Assembly: GCA_016278485.1 (NCBI GenBank)
Contig: JADQBT010000034.1
Span: forward strand, 35,946-99,945
Source: Halanaerobiales bacterium
GTDB taxonomy: Bacteria; Bacillota; Halanaerobiia; Halanaerobiales; Halanaerobiaceae
Direction of reading: 5' to 3'
DNA length: 64,000 nt
Positions 17,558-26,831 of the stretch are shown one piece after another; position 1 is the stretch's first letter; every line of letters begins with the position of its first letter. The notes beneath the pieces were generated by a model, which had not been told where the DNA came from, searched no databases, and was given only the letters and a program-made list of their open reading frames with translations. Position numbers and translations under genes: made by a program.

Positions 17558-18076
17558 TTACTCATTATTACTTTCTTCATTTTCTAATAATTCAGGTCTA
17601 GAGTTAAGTTCAATTAAATACATTAATCGCATTGCATGATAGGCTTCATCGTGCATTATGTTGAAGAAAATATCTCTTAGAATAAGATTATCTGTCATCA
17701 AATAATAGCTTTTATATTTTTTGAAATCGGCTGTTTCTGCCAGTAAACGGCGATCTAATGATTCAATAAAATTTAGAGAGTAAGATTCGCCAAGTTCTTC
17801 TTCTGCATAAGGTTCTCCTGAGAGTGCCTCATAAGCTTTTTTAAGGTCATAGGCATGTTCTCGTTCGTCTCTAGCAAATTCTCTTAGCATTTCTGCTTGA
17901 AACTGGTCTGGTGCTTTTTCTGCTAATTCATTATAGTACTCTACATCATTTAGCTCACCTTCAATACCAAGATAGATGTTTCTTAGAAGGGTATCCATTT
18001 CCTCGCGCTGAATTTCCCGTTTGATAGTTCGACGTAGATGATGTATTTTCTTATCAGAAACGTTATGAGTAAACAT
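17558..18076 (-). CDS. Ferritin-like di-iron protein (rubrerythrin-type four-helix bundle)
   Basis: The start is the ATG at 18076 behind an excellent AGGAGGTGA; an upstream in-frame ATG at 18124 has no ribosome site. The 172-residue protein has two helix pairs with the di-iron ligand pattern of the ferritin superfamily: a glutamate in GELNDVEYY, then DEREHAYDL (ExxH), then a glutamate in LLAETADF and DEAYHAMRL (ExxH). The C-terminal rubredoxin-like zinc/iron site of true rubrerythrin is missing. Such proteins detoxify peroxide or store iron in anaerobes; the exact role here is open. Confidence 0.8.
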   Translation of the reverse strand: MFTHNVSDKKIHHLRRTIKREIQREEMDTLLRNIYLGIEGELNDVEYYNELAEKAPDQFQAEMLREFARDEREHAYDLKKAYEALSGEPYAEEELGESYSLNFIESLDRRLLAETADFKKYKSYYLMTDNLILRDIFFNIMHDEAYHAMRLMYLIELNSRPELLENEESNNE

Positions 18077-18290
18077 TAATTCACCTCCTGTAAATAAATA
18101 GAAATCAGATGATATGTTTGACATTAAATATGACTGGTGTTATATTAAAATTATAAATTTTTTGGTCTTATAACAGCTTATGAGAATAGGTCATTAAATA
18201 GTGATAAATTTAAATAATAAGTTTTAGGTAACAGACATACAGTTTTCCCATATTATATATAATATGATTAATAAAAATTGGGGTGAGATA

Positions 18291-19190
18291 ATGCATGGAG
18301 ATGAAAGATATCAGGCCGGTAAAAGGGTTAGTATTATTAGCTTAGTAATTAACTTATTTTTATCAGTTATAAAAATTACAGTAGGTTTTCTTTATAACAG
18401 TAAAGCTTTAATAGCAGATGGTTTTCATTCAGTATCAGATATGGCTTCAACCTTTGTGGTGATGTTAAGTATGAAATATTCTAAGGTGCCTCCAGATGAG
18501 AATCATCCCTATGGTCATGGAAAGGCCGAAGCTGTTGGAACAATAATTTTGTCGGTTACCCTAATTATTACGGGCTTTATTATCGCTAAAGATTCAATAA
18601 GTAGTATTTTTTCTGGTGCCATTGCTATGCCTGGGAATATAACCTTAATTGCTGCATTAATATCTATTGGGGCAAAAGAAGCTCTTTATCAATATACTGT
18701 CAAGATTGGAGAAAAAATTAATAGTAAAGGTTTAATTGCAGATGCTCATCATCACCGCTCAGATGCTTTTTCTTCAGTAGCAGCTTTAATTGGTATTGGT
18801 GGGGCTAGGCTAGGATATAAATTTTTCGATCCACTGGCTGGCCTTGTAGTTGCAATATTGATTTTAAAGGTAGGGATAGAAATTTTAATTGATGCTTCTC
18901 ATGAGCTAATGGATGGTATGCCTAATCAAGAAAAAATAGATAATATTTCACAACATGCAAGTGAAATTAAAGGAGTTTTGACAGTAAGCGATGTGAAGGT
19001 GAGAAGTTATGGCCCAAGGACCGTTGTTGATTTAACTTTAGTGGTTAAGGATACACTTTCTGTAATAGAAGGTCATGCTATTGCAAGCAAAGTTAAAGAA
19101 AAAATAATAGAAAAGCATGAAAATGTGGAGGAAGTGATGGTTCATGTTGATCCAGAAAAAATATACCTTCAGAACAAAGATAATCATTAA
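18291..19190 (+). CDS. Cation diffusion facilitator (CDF) family transporter
   Basis: The ATG at 18291 is preceded by GGGGTGAGATA; an upstream ATG at 18264 has no such site. About 299 residues, six membrane helices and a cytoplasmic C-terminal domain. The transport-site motifs are DGFHSVSDMAS on helix 2, HPYGHGKAE in the loop, and DAHHHRSDAFSS on helix 5. These supply the HxxxD/DxxxD-type metal ligands. CDF proteins export Zn, Mn, Fe or Co by proton antiport. The motif set does not tell which metal. Confidence 0.93.
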   Translation: MHGDERYQAGKRVSIISLVINLFLSVIKITVGFLYNSKALIADGFHSVSDMASTFVVMLSMKYSKVPPDENHPYGHGKAEAVGTIILSVTLIITGFIIAKDSISSIFSGAIAMPGNITLIAALISIGAKEALYQYTVKIGEKINSKGLIADAHHHRSDAFSSVAALIGIGGARLGYKFFDPLAGLVVAILILKVGIEILIDASHELMDGMPNQEKIDNISQHASEIKGVLTVSDVKVRSYGPRTVVDLTLVVKDTLSVIEGHAIASKVKEKIIEKHENVEEVMVHVDPEKIYLQNKDNH

Positions 19191-19200
19191 ATAATATAAG

Positions 19201-19433
19201 TTATCCACAATCTACTAACAATACGACTACCTTATCCACAGCTTTTACACAAAAAATTCACAACAATTGTGGATTTTTCTTTGCTTATCAACAGGTTATT
19301 AACAAACTGTTGATTAATGCAAATGATTATTATTAATAATTAGACAAAAATATTAAGATTATGACAATTTGGTTAGGTGTTGAAGCTATTTATGTCAGAT
19401 AACTGTTTTTTATGACAGAGAGGGATATCCACA
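19201..19433. other. Cluster of DnaA boxes in an AT-rich intergenic region
   Basis: The 291-base gap between the CDF transporter and corA contains two perfect DnaA boxes TTATCCACA at 19201 and 19232. Near-matches are TTATCAACA (19285), TTATTAACA (19296), ATATCCACA (19425) and, on the minus strand, AAATCCACA (19268-19276) and TAATCAACA (19308-19316). The segment 19317-19380 between the right-hand boxes is very AT-rich, like an unwinding element. No ORF is present. This has the look of a replication-origin element or DnaA titration site, although no dnaA gene is in the window. Confidence 0.65.
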
Positions 19434-19481
19434 GTTTTCTGGAATTATAATTGTAGTAATTAATCGAAAAGAGGTGCGCAA

Positions 19482-20537
19482 ATGAGAAGATTTTCTCGTG
19501 TAAAATCAAGTGAGATTGGACGAGCTCCTGGTCTTTTAGTTGAAATGAATAATAAACTGGCAGATTCAGAGATTGAAATAATCGAATATAATGGACAAGA
19601 GTATAATAAAACTAAAGTTGACAAGCTTTCTCAATACAATTTTTCGGATGATGATCAAACAGTTACCTGGATTAATATCATTGGACTAAACGATATTGAT
19701 CTAATTAAAAAAACAGGAGAGATATTTGGCTTACATTCTCTAACACTTGAAGATATCATAAATACTAGACAACGACCTAAAAAAGAGGATTTTGACAATT
19801 ATATGTTTATAGTCTTAGATATGCTCAATTATGGTGGAGATTTTATAGATTCTGAGCAGGTGAGTATAATTCTTGCTAAAAATTGGGTGATTTCATTTCA
19901 AGAACATTCTGGTGACAATTTTGATCAGATCAGGGAAAGGATTGCTATCGGAAACGGACAGATCAGAAATAGAAAAGCAGATTATCTTGTTTATGCTCTT
20001 CTTGACTCAATTGTTGATAATTATTTTAGTGTATTAGAGAAAATTGAAGAACAAATTGAAAAAATTGATGAAAAAGTTCTCGATGATCCTGGTCCGAAAG
20101 CTTTAGAAGTTATTCAAACTATGAAACAGGAAATAATATTTTTAAAAAAAACAATTTGGCCACTTAGTCCTTTATTTAATAGCCTTCTGAGAATAGAATC
20201 TTCATTAATTAGGAACTCTACTGATATCTATTTGCGGGATATTTATGATCATGTGGGTCAAATTATTGATGAAATAGAGGTGGCTAGGGACATGTTGGGT
20301 TCAATGCTAGATATTTATTTAGTAACTAAAAGTAATAGAATGAATGAAGTAATGAAGGTATTAACTATCATTTCAACTATATTTATTCCTTTAACTTTTA
20401 TTGTAGGAGTTTATGGTATGAACTTTAGCAATATGCCTGAACTAAGCTCAAAATGGGGTTATCCAACTGTCTGGATAGTAATGGTAGTAATAGCTGTTGT
20501 TCAGTTAATATATTTCAAGTGGAAGAATTGGTTATAA
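19482..20537 (+). CDS. corA: CorA family magnesium/metal transporter
   Basis: A 351-residue protein with a large acidic cytoplasmic N-terminal domain, a long coiled helix (EKIEEQIEKIDEKVLDDPG region) and two C-terminal membrane helices. The selectivity motif GMN begins at residue 312 (VYGMNFSNMPE), with the conserved acidic loop following. It forms a pentameric Mg2+ channel. The start is ATG behind AAGAGGTG. Its stop overlaps the start of the next gene by one base (TAATG), so the two are coupled. Confidence 0.95.
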   Translation: MRRFSRVKSSEIGRAPGLLVEMNNKLADSEIEIIEYNGQEYNKTKVDKLSQYNFSDDDQTVTWINIIGLNDIDLIKKTGEIFGLHSLTLEDIINTRQRPKKEDFDNYMFIVLDMLNYGGDFIDSEQVSIILAKNWVISFQEHSGDNFDQIRERIAIGNGQIRNRKADYLVYALLDSIVDNYFSVLEKIEEQIEKIDEKVLDDPGPKALEVIQTMKQEIIFLKKTIWPLSPLFNSLLRIESSLIRNSTDIYLRDIYDHVGQIIDEIEVARDMLGSMLDIYLVTKSNRMNEVMKVLTIISTIFIPLTFIVGVYGMNFSNMPELSSKWGYPTVWIVMVVIAVVQLIYFKWKNWL

Positions 20538-23500
20538 TGAGTCAAATAGTTAGTATATTATCAAAAATTTTGGCTGGTGGAGTGACTGGTTATATTACTA
20601 ATAATTTAGCAGTCAAAATGATTTTCAAAAAATACGGACCGTTTGGTGGAGTAGTTTTAAAGACTAAAGATGAGTTCATTAGTAGTATTGCAGAGCTTGT
20701 AGAGTCAGATTTAATTAATCATGAAACATTAGAAGATGAGTTTGCTGATCCTAAATTCAAAAAACAAATAGTGAATCTGGTAGATGATTTTTTAAATAAA
20801 TATCTATTAGATAATTTAGGTGAAAAGAGATTGGGTCAGATACCTGGTATAGAAAAAAGCAAAGCATTGCTTGTTGATTATTTGTTGGAAAATGGAGAAG
20901 AGACTTTTTCGGCTCTATTTACGCCAGTCTGGGAAGAAGTGGCAGTAGATGAATTAATATTGGAGAAACAATGCCAACATATTTTAACTCAATTATATAA
21001 TCAATTGCTGATGTTGATAAGTGATGACTTTATTGAAGATAATATGTACAATATCTATCAAGAAATTGCAGATTATAAATTGGCAGAGTTGCTAGATGAT
21101 CAAATCATTGAACAAGTTGAGAATGAACTTTTTGATTTCTTCAATTTAACAATTAATGATCTAGCTGAATTTAAGATTTCAAATTATTTATCCTTAGAAG
21201 AATTTATAGACAAAATTAAAGAGCTTTTACTTTCAGATAAATTTAACTACCAAAATCTATTAAATGAAATATGGGTTGAAATTAAAACTTCTTTAGATGA
21301 TTCACCATATAAATTATCATATCTTTTGAATGGGCAAGAACAAAAATTACTAAGTGATGATTTAGTCGAATGGTTACCACAATTAGTTGATGAATCATAT
21401 ATTTACTTAAATGATATACAGTCTGAAATAGAGGTTGAATTAGATGAGATTATATTAGAAGAATTACAGTCTGGGTCTGGCCTGCAGAGAATGGTAAAAG
21501 GGAAAATAGAAGAAATTTATCAGTCAAAAAAAGAGGCGGGATGGACAGTTACAGAGGTCTTGTTGGATCAACTTTACCAAAAGTATCCTCCAAATAGTTT
21601 TGCTAATAAAAGGGTAAATGTTCTTTTAAAGCAAATATTAGAAACTCCAATTGGCGAGGTGGTAAAGGAGTTTCCTGAGAAGTTAAATTGTAAGACTGAT
21701 ATTTTAATAGATCATTTTGCTAATAATGAATTTGATAATTTTTCTGAAAAAATTGATGCTTTAGTAATTTACATATTGAAAATTTTAGTCCAAGATAAAG
21801 AATCGATTTCAAAGTTAATCAGAATATTAAAAGATAAAAAGATAAAGAGTTATCTAACTGAAGAACAATTTGCGGAACTTGCTCCTGTGTTAAGGGATTT
21901 AATAGTACGAACTCTTACTGAAAAAAAATCAGAAATTGTAAATCATCTTAACGGGCAAATTTATAGGAAGCTTTCTGGAGTTAAGTTGATAGATCTATTT
22001 GAGCAGATTGAGCATTTAGATATCAATCAGGAACTTAATTCAATAATTATTAATAAGATTAAGAATTATAATTTTTCAAGTAGTAATCAACCACTTTATC
22101 AATATCTAATTGAGTTTACTGCAGATAAAGATTTCCCTGCTAAACTAACTGATTTTTTATTAGATCTCTTTTATGAAAATTTACCTGAAATGTTGGAAGG
22201 GAAAATTGCTAATACAGTAGCTGCTAATTTAAATAAATTAAGTGAACAAGAGGTCCAAGCAACTGTGGAAGAGTTTATGGGGAAAGAATTACAACCAATC
22301 ACCTATTTTGGTGCTTTGTTGGGTATGCTAGCAGGATTATTATTTGCTATATTTGGAGGAGTAGACCTTAACTATCTAGGATCATTTTTGCTTTATGGTA
22401 TGGTTGGTTGGTTAACAAATGTGATAGCAATTTGGATGGTCTTTCAACCTTATGAAAAAAAGAATTTGTTGGGGGTTGATATACCTTTGACACCAGGATT
22501 GGTTGCTAAAAATAAAGCCAATTTTGCAAAATCTCTGGCCAAATTTATTGACAAGAAATTATTGACGGCAGGTTCAATAGCAGAAAACTTTAAAAATAAT
22601 CGAGCAAAGTTAGAAAAAAATATTTTAGCAGATATCAATAAGAATAATTTCAAATTGCTGGATAGAATATTACAAAACAATACTAATTTTGCTGCTGATA
22701 GAACAGCTGATATATTGCTAGAATTTCCTGAAAAAAACGCTGAACAATTAGTTGCAATATTAAACAAACAGAGTAGTCATATTATGCAAGATAAATTACC
22801 AGAGTTGATAGATGATCTTACTATAAAAGGTAAACAAGAAGTCTTTTTGTCTTTTCTACCTGATGAAATAGAGATTGATTTAAATGGGTTAATACAAAAA
22901 AATACTAATAATATAAAAAAGTTTTTAAATAAAATAATTAAATTAATTAGCAAAGATTTAGAAGTGAATAATCTGGAAATTACCCAAAAATATTTTAATG
23001 GTTTTGTACAAGTATATTCTGAAAAAAAATTAAATAGTTTTTTAAATGAAGAAGATCTAATTAATTTAATTAGAAAAGAATTTATTGGTAATTTTAAGAT
23101 AAATCCTGCTAATCTAATAAAAGATAATAGTGATAGTCTAGCCGAATATAGTTTTGAGGCTGGTTGGAAAGTGTTAATTGAAAATAAAGAGATTATTAAA
23201 AAAAATGCAAGGCGTCAAATTTTTGCTTTAATTGAAAAAGAAAAAGAAAATCAGAAAACGGGTATTTTAAGTGGGATTTTATTTGATGGAGCAATAGCGT
23301 TGGCTGGTGTAGATCAAATGGTTGATAGAATAATTGATCGCTTTTTTAAGGAAAAGTTGCCTATTTTATTAAACAGACATCAGAGTAAATTGCAAGATAT
23401 CATTATAAAACAAATTAAAGAAGGACTATTAAGAAAAGAAGAACTTGGTTTTATTAATCAGAGCTGGCAGCCTGGAGAAAATTTATTAGATATAATTGAA

Positions 23501-24250
23501 GAACCAATCCTGAATTATTATCAAACATTAAAGTTCGTGAATTTATTTGATCTATTCTTTCAAGATGAGAGTGGAATGAATAATTTTTCTAGGCAAACTT
23601 TAGCTCCTTTAGTCGAAAATATTGCGAGACAAATAAATAATAATGCAAATCTGATCAGTGAGCAGTTTGTCGTTTATAGCAAGGAGAAAATTGCTAGTAA
23701 CAATTTTAAACCTGGGGTTAATATAAGTGACCGTCAAGTTGCTGATCTTGTTAAAAAGATCATTAAAAAAGGCTTATCTGAAGAGGTGCTTAGCCAGTTT
23801 AAAGATAATTTTGTGCGATTAATAAGGGGAAAGAGAGAGCAGTTTAATGTTAACATATTTTCAGAGCAAATATTAATGGGATCATTAGAAAATATTTTTA
23901 ACTCCACTCGTAAAGATAAATTAAAGCAAAAATGGGTAGCAAATCTTGACCAGGAATATGAGCGTTTGTTTACTAATATGTTTAGAGAATTACCACCTGA
24001 ACTTCACTTATACGTTAGTGAATTGTTACTGAGAAGTGGTTTTGATAGCTTAGAAAATAATATTGTAAGTATTTTTAACAGTGTTAAAATCAAAGAGATT
24101 GCTGTTGCTGAAGTAGAGGCAATGCAGGCAGAGGAGATTGAGATTTTATTTAATTCTTTTGCAGGAAAATATTTTAAGAGATTAAAGCAATATGGTTGGT
24201 TTGGTGGAGGTTTTGGCCTGTTGGCTGAGCTATTACGCTCCTACTTTTAG
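20537..24250 (+). CDS. Giant double DUF445 (YheB-type) membrane protein
   Basis: The ATG overlaps the corA stop; it gives a 1237-residue protein. The DUF445 signature appears twice: GYITNNLAVKMIF near residue 18, and GWLTNVIAIWMVFQPY near residue 624 after two hydrophobic helices (TYFGALLGMLAGLLFAIFGG region). The rest is long amphipathic, Leu/Lys/Glu-rich alpha-helical sequence, and the C-terminus ends in a hydrophobic WFGGGFGLLAELL helix. Ordinary DUF445 proteins have about 380-420 residues and one signature, so this is a tandem duplication or fusion. Function is unknown; coupling to corA suggests an envelope or ion-related role, which is only inference. Confidence 0.85.
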   Translation: MSQIVSILSKILAGGVTGYITNNLAVKMIFKKYGPFGGVVLKTKDEFISSIAELVESDLINHETLEDEFADPKFKKQIVNLVDDFLNKYLLDNLGEKRLGQIPGIEKSKALLVDYLLENGEETFSALFTPVWEEVAVDELILEKQCQHILTQLYNQLLMLISDDFIEDNMYNIYQEIADYKLAELLDDQIIEQVENELFDFFNLTINDLAEFKISNYLSLEEFIDKIKELLLSDKFNYQNLLNEIWVEIKTSLDDSPYKLSYLLNGQEQKLLSDDLVEWLPQLVDESYIYLNDIQSEIEVELDEIILEELQSGSGLQRMVKGKIEEIYQSKKEAGWTVTEVLLDQLYQKYPPNSFANKRVNVLLKQILETPIGEVVKEFPEKLNCKTDILIDHFANNEFDNFSEKIDALVIYILKILVQDKESISKLIRILKDKKIKSYLTEEQFAELAPVLRDLIVRTLTEKKSEIVNHLNGQIYRKLSGVKLIDLFEQIEHLDINQELNSIIINKIKNYNFSSSNQPLYQYLIEFTADKDFPAKLTDFLLDLFYENLPEMLEGKIANTVAANLNKLSEQEVQATVEEFMGKELQPITYFGALLGMLAGLLFAIFGGVDLNYLGSFLLYGMVGWLTNVIAIWMVFQPYEKKNLLGVDIPLTPGLVAKNKANFAKSLAKFIDKKLLTAGSIAENFKNNRAKLEKNILADINKNNFKLLDRILQNNTNFAADRTADILLEFPEKNAEQLVAILNKQSSHIMQDKLPELIDDLTIKGKQEVFLSFLPDEIEIDLNGLIQKNTNNIKKFLNKIIKLISKDLEVNNLEITQKYFNGFVQVYSEKKLNSFLNEEDLINLIRKEFIGNFKINPANLIKDNSDSLAEYSFEAGWKVLIENKEIIKKNARRQIFALIEKEKENQKTGILSGILFDGAIALAGVDQMVDRIIDRFFKEKLPILLNRHQSKLQDIIIKQIKEGLLRKEELGFINQSWQPGENLLDIIEEPILNYYQTLKFVNLFDLFFQDESGMNNFSRQTLAPLVENIARQINNNANLISEQFVVYSKEKIASNNFKPGVNISDRQVADLVKKIIKKGLSEEVLSQFKDNFVRLIRGKREQFNVNIFSEQILMGSLENIFNSTRKDKLKQKWVANLDQEYERLFTNMFRELPPELHLYVSELLLRSGFDSLENNIVSIFNSVKIKEIAVAEVEAMQAEEIEILFNSFAGKYFKRLKQYGWFGGGFGLLAELLRSYF

Positions 24251-24282
24251 TTGTATATTAAAAAAATGATATATTTGGTATA

Positions 24283-24311
24283 TTGACACTGCTAATTGCC
24301 TATCCTATAAT
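24283..24311 (+). promoter_or_regulatory. Perfect consensus promoter of the zinc-uptake operon
   Basis: TTGACA at 24283, 17-base spacer, TATAAT at 24306. A strong promoter of this kind normally needs repression, provided here by the operator 14 bases downstream. Confidence 0.9.
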
Positions 24312-24325
24312 GGAAACAGATTAAA

Positions 24326-24340
24326 TGCAAATCATTTGCA
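24326..24340 (+). promoter_or_regulatory. 7-1-7 palindrome, likely Zur/Fur-family operator
   Basis: TGCAAAT-C-ATTTGCA is a perfect inverted repeat of seven bases with one central base. This is the geometry of Fur, Zur and PerR boxes in Bacillota. It lies between the -10 box and the start codon of the metal-binding protein, and the operon ends with a Fur-family gene. Confidence 0.75.
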
Positions 24341-24356
24341 GAAAGGATAGTTGAAA

Positions 24357-25241
24357 ATGCAATTTATAAATAAGCAGTTCCAAGTAGTGTCTCTGATTAT
24401 GTTTTTATTATTTTTTGTTTTAATATTTACTAATATGGCTGTTGCTGCTAAGCCCGTTGTAGCAGTCGGTATTGTTCCACAACAAAATTTTGTTGAAAAG
24501 ATAGCTGGTGATAGGGTAGATATAGTAACGATGATACCTTCAGGTTATAGCCCTGGTAATTATGCTCCTTCACCAAAAGAAATGTTAAAGTTTAGTGAGG
24601 CTGATCTCTACTTTATGATGGGAGTGCCAGCCGAAAGAGATAATATTTTAACTAAAGCTAAAGATATGAATCCGGATTTAAAAATAATTAGATTAGATAA
24701 AATGGTTGCAGAAAAATTTCCTGTGCGTGAGTTTGCTCCAGGGAAAAGGGACCCGCATATTTGGCTTTCTCCTCTAAGAACAAGTTTTATGTTGAAAGTA
24801 ATCGCAACTGAGTTAGCAAGGCTGGATCCAGCTAATCAAGCATTATATGAAGAAAACTTAGCAGGTTATTTAAAAGATTTACAAGAGACTGATCAGCATA
24901 TTAAAGAGCAGTTGTTAGAACATAAAGAAAAGACAATTCTTGTTTTTCATCCTGCCATAGGTTATTTCACAGATGAATATGGATTGAACTTGCTGACAAT
25001 TGAAGAAGGTGGAAAAGAAGCAACTCCCAGAAGGATGCAAGAAGTGATTGATCAAGCTAGAGAAAAAGGAATTAAGAATGTTTTTTATCAGCAAGAAATA
25101 GATAGCAGGAAAACTCTTGCTGTAGCCAATGAATTAGGAGGAAAGACAATCCAAATTAATCCTCTGGCTGCAAATTATTTAGCTAATTTAGAAGAAATGG
25201 CATATTTATTTCACAAAACTTTGCTTGGCAGGAATGATTAA
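24357..25241 (+). CDS. Metal (probably zinc) ABC transporter substrate-binding protein
   Basis: A 294-residue cluster A-1 (ZnuA/TroA-type) binding protein with an N-terminal signal sequence ending near VAAK. Metal-ligand regions visible are RDPHIWLSP (His), FHPAIGYFTDEYGL (His) and the C-terminal INPLAANYLANLEEM. The usual histidine-rich loop of ZnuA is missing, and YAPSPKEM carries a proline where many have a histidine (NPHxxE). It scavenges a divalent metal outside the cell for the next two gene products. ATG at 24357 has AAAGGA nine bases upstream; a TTG at 24351 is the alternative. Confidence 0.88.
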   Translation: MQFINKQFQVVSLIMFLLFFVLIFTNMAVAAKPVVAVGIVPQQNFVEKIAGDRVDIVTMIPSGYSPGNYAPSPKEMLKFSEADLYFMMGVPAERDNILTKAKDMNPDLKIIRLDKMVAEKFPVREFAPGKRDPHIWLSPLRTSFMLKVIATELARLDPANQALYEENLAGYLKDLQETDQHIKEQLLEHKEKTILVFHPAIGYFTDEYGLNLLTIEEGGKEATPRRMQEVIDQAREKGIKNVFYQQEIDSRKTLAVANELGGKTIQINPLAANYLANLEEMAYLFHKTLLGRND

Positions 25242-26012
25242 ATGAGATATGCAATTGAATTAGAAGATGTTAGTGTCAAGCTGGGAGAACAACTTGTTTT
25301 AAGTAATATTTCGATGCAGATTCCAGAGAAGGATTTTTTGGGTATCATTGGACCAAATGGTGGAGGAAAGACTACTCTGTTAAAGACAATTTTAGGGATA
25401 ATAAAACCTGTTAATGGCAATATAAAGATTTTGGGTGATAAAAATTATGATCGCAAGAAGATGATTGGTTATGTACCACAAGCTTCTTTATTTGACAATA
25501 ATTTTCCAATTAGTGTTCTGGATGTAGTATTGATGGCCAGGTTGCCGAGTGGTTTAAACTGGTTTCATAATTACAGTAGAGATGATATCTTAGCAGCTGA
25601 ATCAATTTTGGACAAACTTGATATTTTAGAATTAAAAGACAGGCAGATTGGTCAATTATCGGGAGGGCAGCTACAACGGGTCCTGCTGGCCAGGGGACTT
25701 GCTGTTGATCCTGAGATTTTATTACTAGATGAACCTACGGCCAGTGTAGATGCTGCTAATACTTCACTAATTTATAGTCTTTTAAACGAACTAAATAGGG
25801 AGAAGACCATCATTGTAGTTACACATGACCTAGCAGCCGTTTCATCATATTTCAATAATCTGGCCTGTTTAAATAGGAAGCTACACCATCATGGAAGTAA
25901 AGAACTTAATAAAGAGACAACAGACCGGGTTTATGGTTGTCCAGTTGATCTAATAGCACATGGACAACCCCATAGAGTTTTTGCGGCACATGAGGACTGG
26001 TTAGATGATTAA
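25242..26012 (+). CDS. Metal ABC transporter ATP-binding protein (ZnuC-like)
   Basis: A 256-residue ABC ATPase with Walker A GPNGGGKTT near residue 38, signature LSGGQLQRVLLARGLA, Walker B ILLLDEPTASVD and the switch histidine in VVTHDLAAV. It starts directly after the stop of the binding-protein gene and overlaps the permease gene by 8 bases, so all three are coupled. It powers import of the metal delivered by the binding protein. Confidence 0.95.
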   Translation: MRYAIELEDVSVKLGEQLVLSNISMQIPEKDFLGIIGPNGGGKTTLLKTILGIIKPVNGNIKILGDKNYDRKKMIGYVPQASLFDNNFPISVLDVVLMARLPSGLNWFHNYSRDDILAAESILDKLDILELKDRQIGQLSGGQLQRVLLARGLAVDPEILLLDEPTASVDAANTSLIYSLLNELNREKTIIVVTHDLAAVSSYFNNLACLNRKLHHHGSKELNKETTDRVYGCPVDLIAHGQPHRVFAAHEDWLDD

Positions 26013-26817
26013 AGCAATTTTTACGTATACATTTTTACAGAATGCTGTATTAGGTGCATTATTGACAAGTATTGTTTGTGGCTTAATTGGTACGATTATT
26101 GTGGAAAAAAAATTAGTGATGATGAGTGGTGGGATTGCACATACTTCTTTTGGTGGAATTGGCCTTGGCTATTATTTAGACATTGAACCAATCTTTGGGG
26201 CACTGTTTTTTTCAGTTCTGGCTTCAATGGGGATAGCTAGTATTAAACGTAACAGTAGGACCGGTTCAGATACTCTAATTGGGATATTCTGGGCAATAGG
26301 TATGGCTTTAGGAATTTTATTTATTTCCTTAACTCCTGGCTACCCACCTGATATTTCATCTTATCTCTTCGGAGATATCTTAACAATCACAACTTTAGAT
26401 TTGCAGGTAATGTTAGCGGCAACCATTCTAATTTGTATTGTTATAGTCGGACTTTTTAATTACTGGAAGGCCTATCTTTTTGATGAAGAGTTTTTAGAGG
26501 TGCTAGGGGTTAATACTAAGTTCTTAGAGTATTTTTTATTTATCTTGATTGGTTTAACTATTGTAATTTTAATTAGACTAGTCGGGATTATTTTAGTAAT
26601 AGCTATGTTGACAGCTCCTCCTGCTACTGCTCGTCTTTTTACTAATGATTTAAAAAAATTGATGTTTTATGCCAGCTTATTAGGAATCTTTTTTTCGATG
26701 ACTGGTTTATGGTTTTCTTATAATCTTAATATCTCATCAGGAGCAGCTATTATCTTACTGGCAGGATTAAGTTATTTTCTTTCTTATTTTATTAAAAAAT
26801 TGGTTAAACTAGATTAA
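26005..26817 (+). CDS. Metal ABC transporter permease (ZnuB/ABC-3 family)
   Basis: A 270-residue integral membrane protein with about seven or eight helices. The segment GGIAHTSFGGIGLGYYL near residue 45 and the later VRLVGIILVIAMLTAPPATAR are the hallmark ABC-3 family blocks. It forms the channel for the metal taken up by the ATPase and binding protein. Fifteen bases separate it from the Fur-family gene, which completes the operon. Confidence 0.93.
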   Translation: MIKAIFTYTFLQNAVLGALLTSIVCGLIGTIIVEKKLVMMSGGIAHTSFGGIGLGYYLDIEPIFGALFFSVLASMGIASIKRNSRTGSDTLIGIFWAIGMALGILFISLTPGYPPDISSYLFGDILTITTLDLQVMLAATILICIVIVGLFNYWKAYLFDEEFLEVLGVNTKFLEYFLFILIGLTIVILIRLVGIILVIAMLTAPPATARLFTNDLKKLMFYASLLGIFFSMTGLWFSYNLNISSGAAIILLAGLSYFLSYFIKKLVKLD

Positions 26818-26831
26818 AGTAGGTGAAATAA

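Noticed and set aside
22450..22767. 105-codon minus-strand frame inside the DUF445 gene
   Set aside because: Serine/leucine-rich shadow of a helical coding sequence; no start signals.
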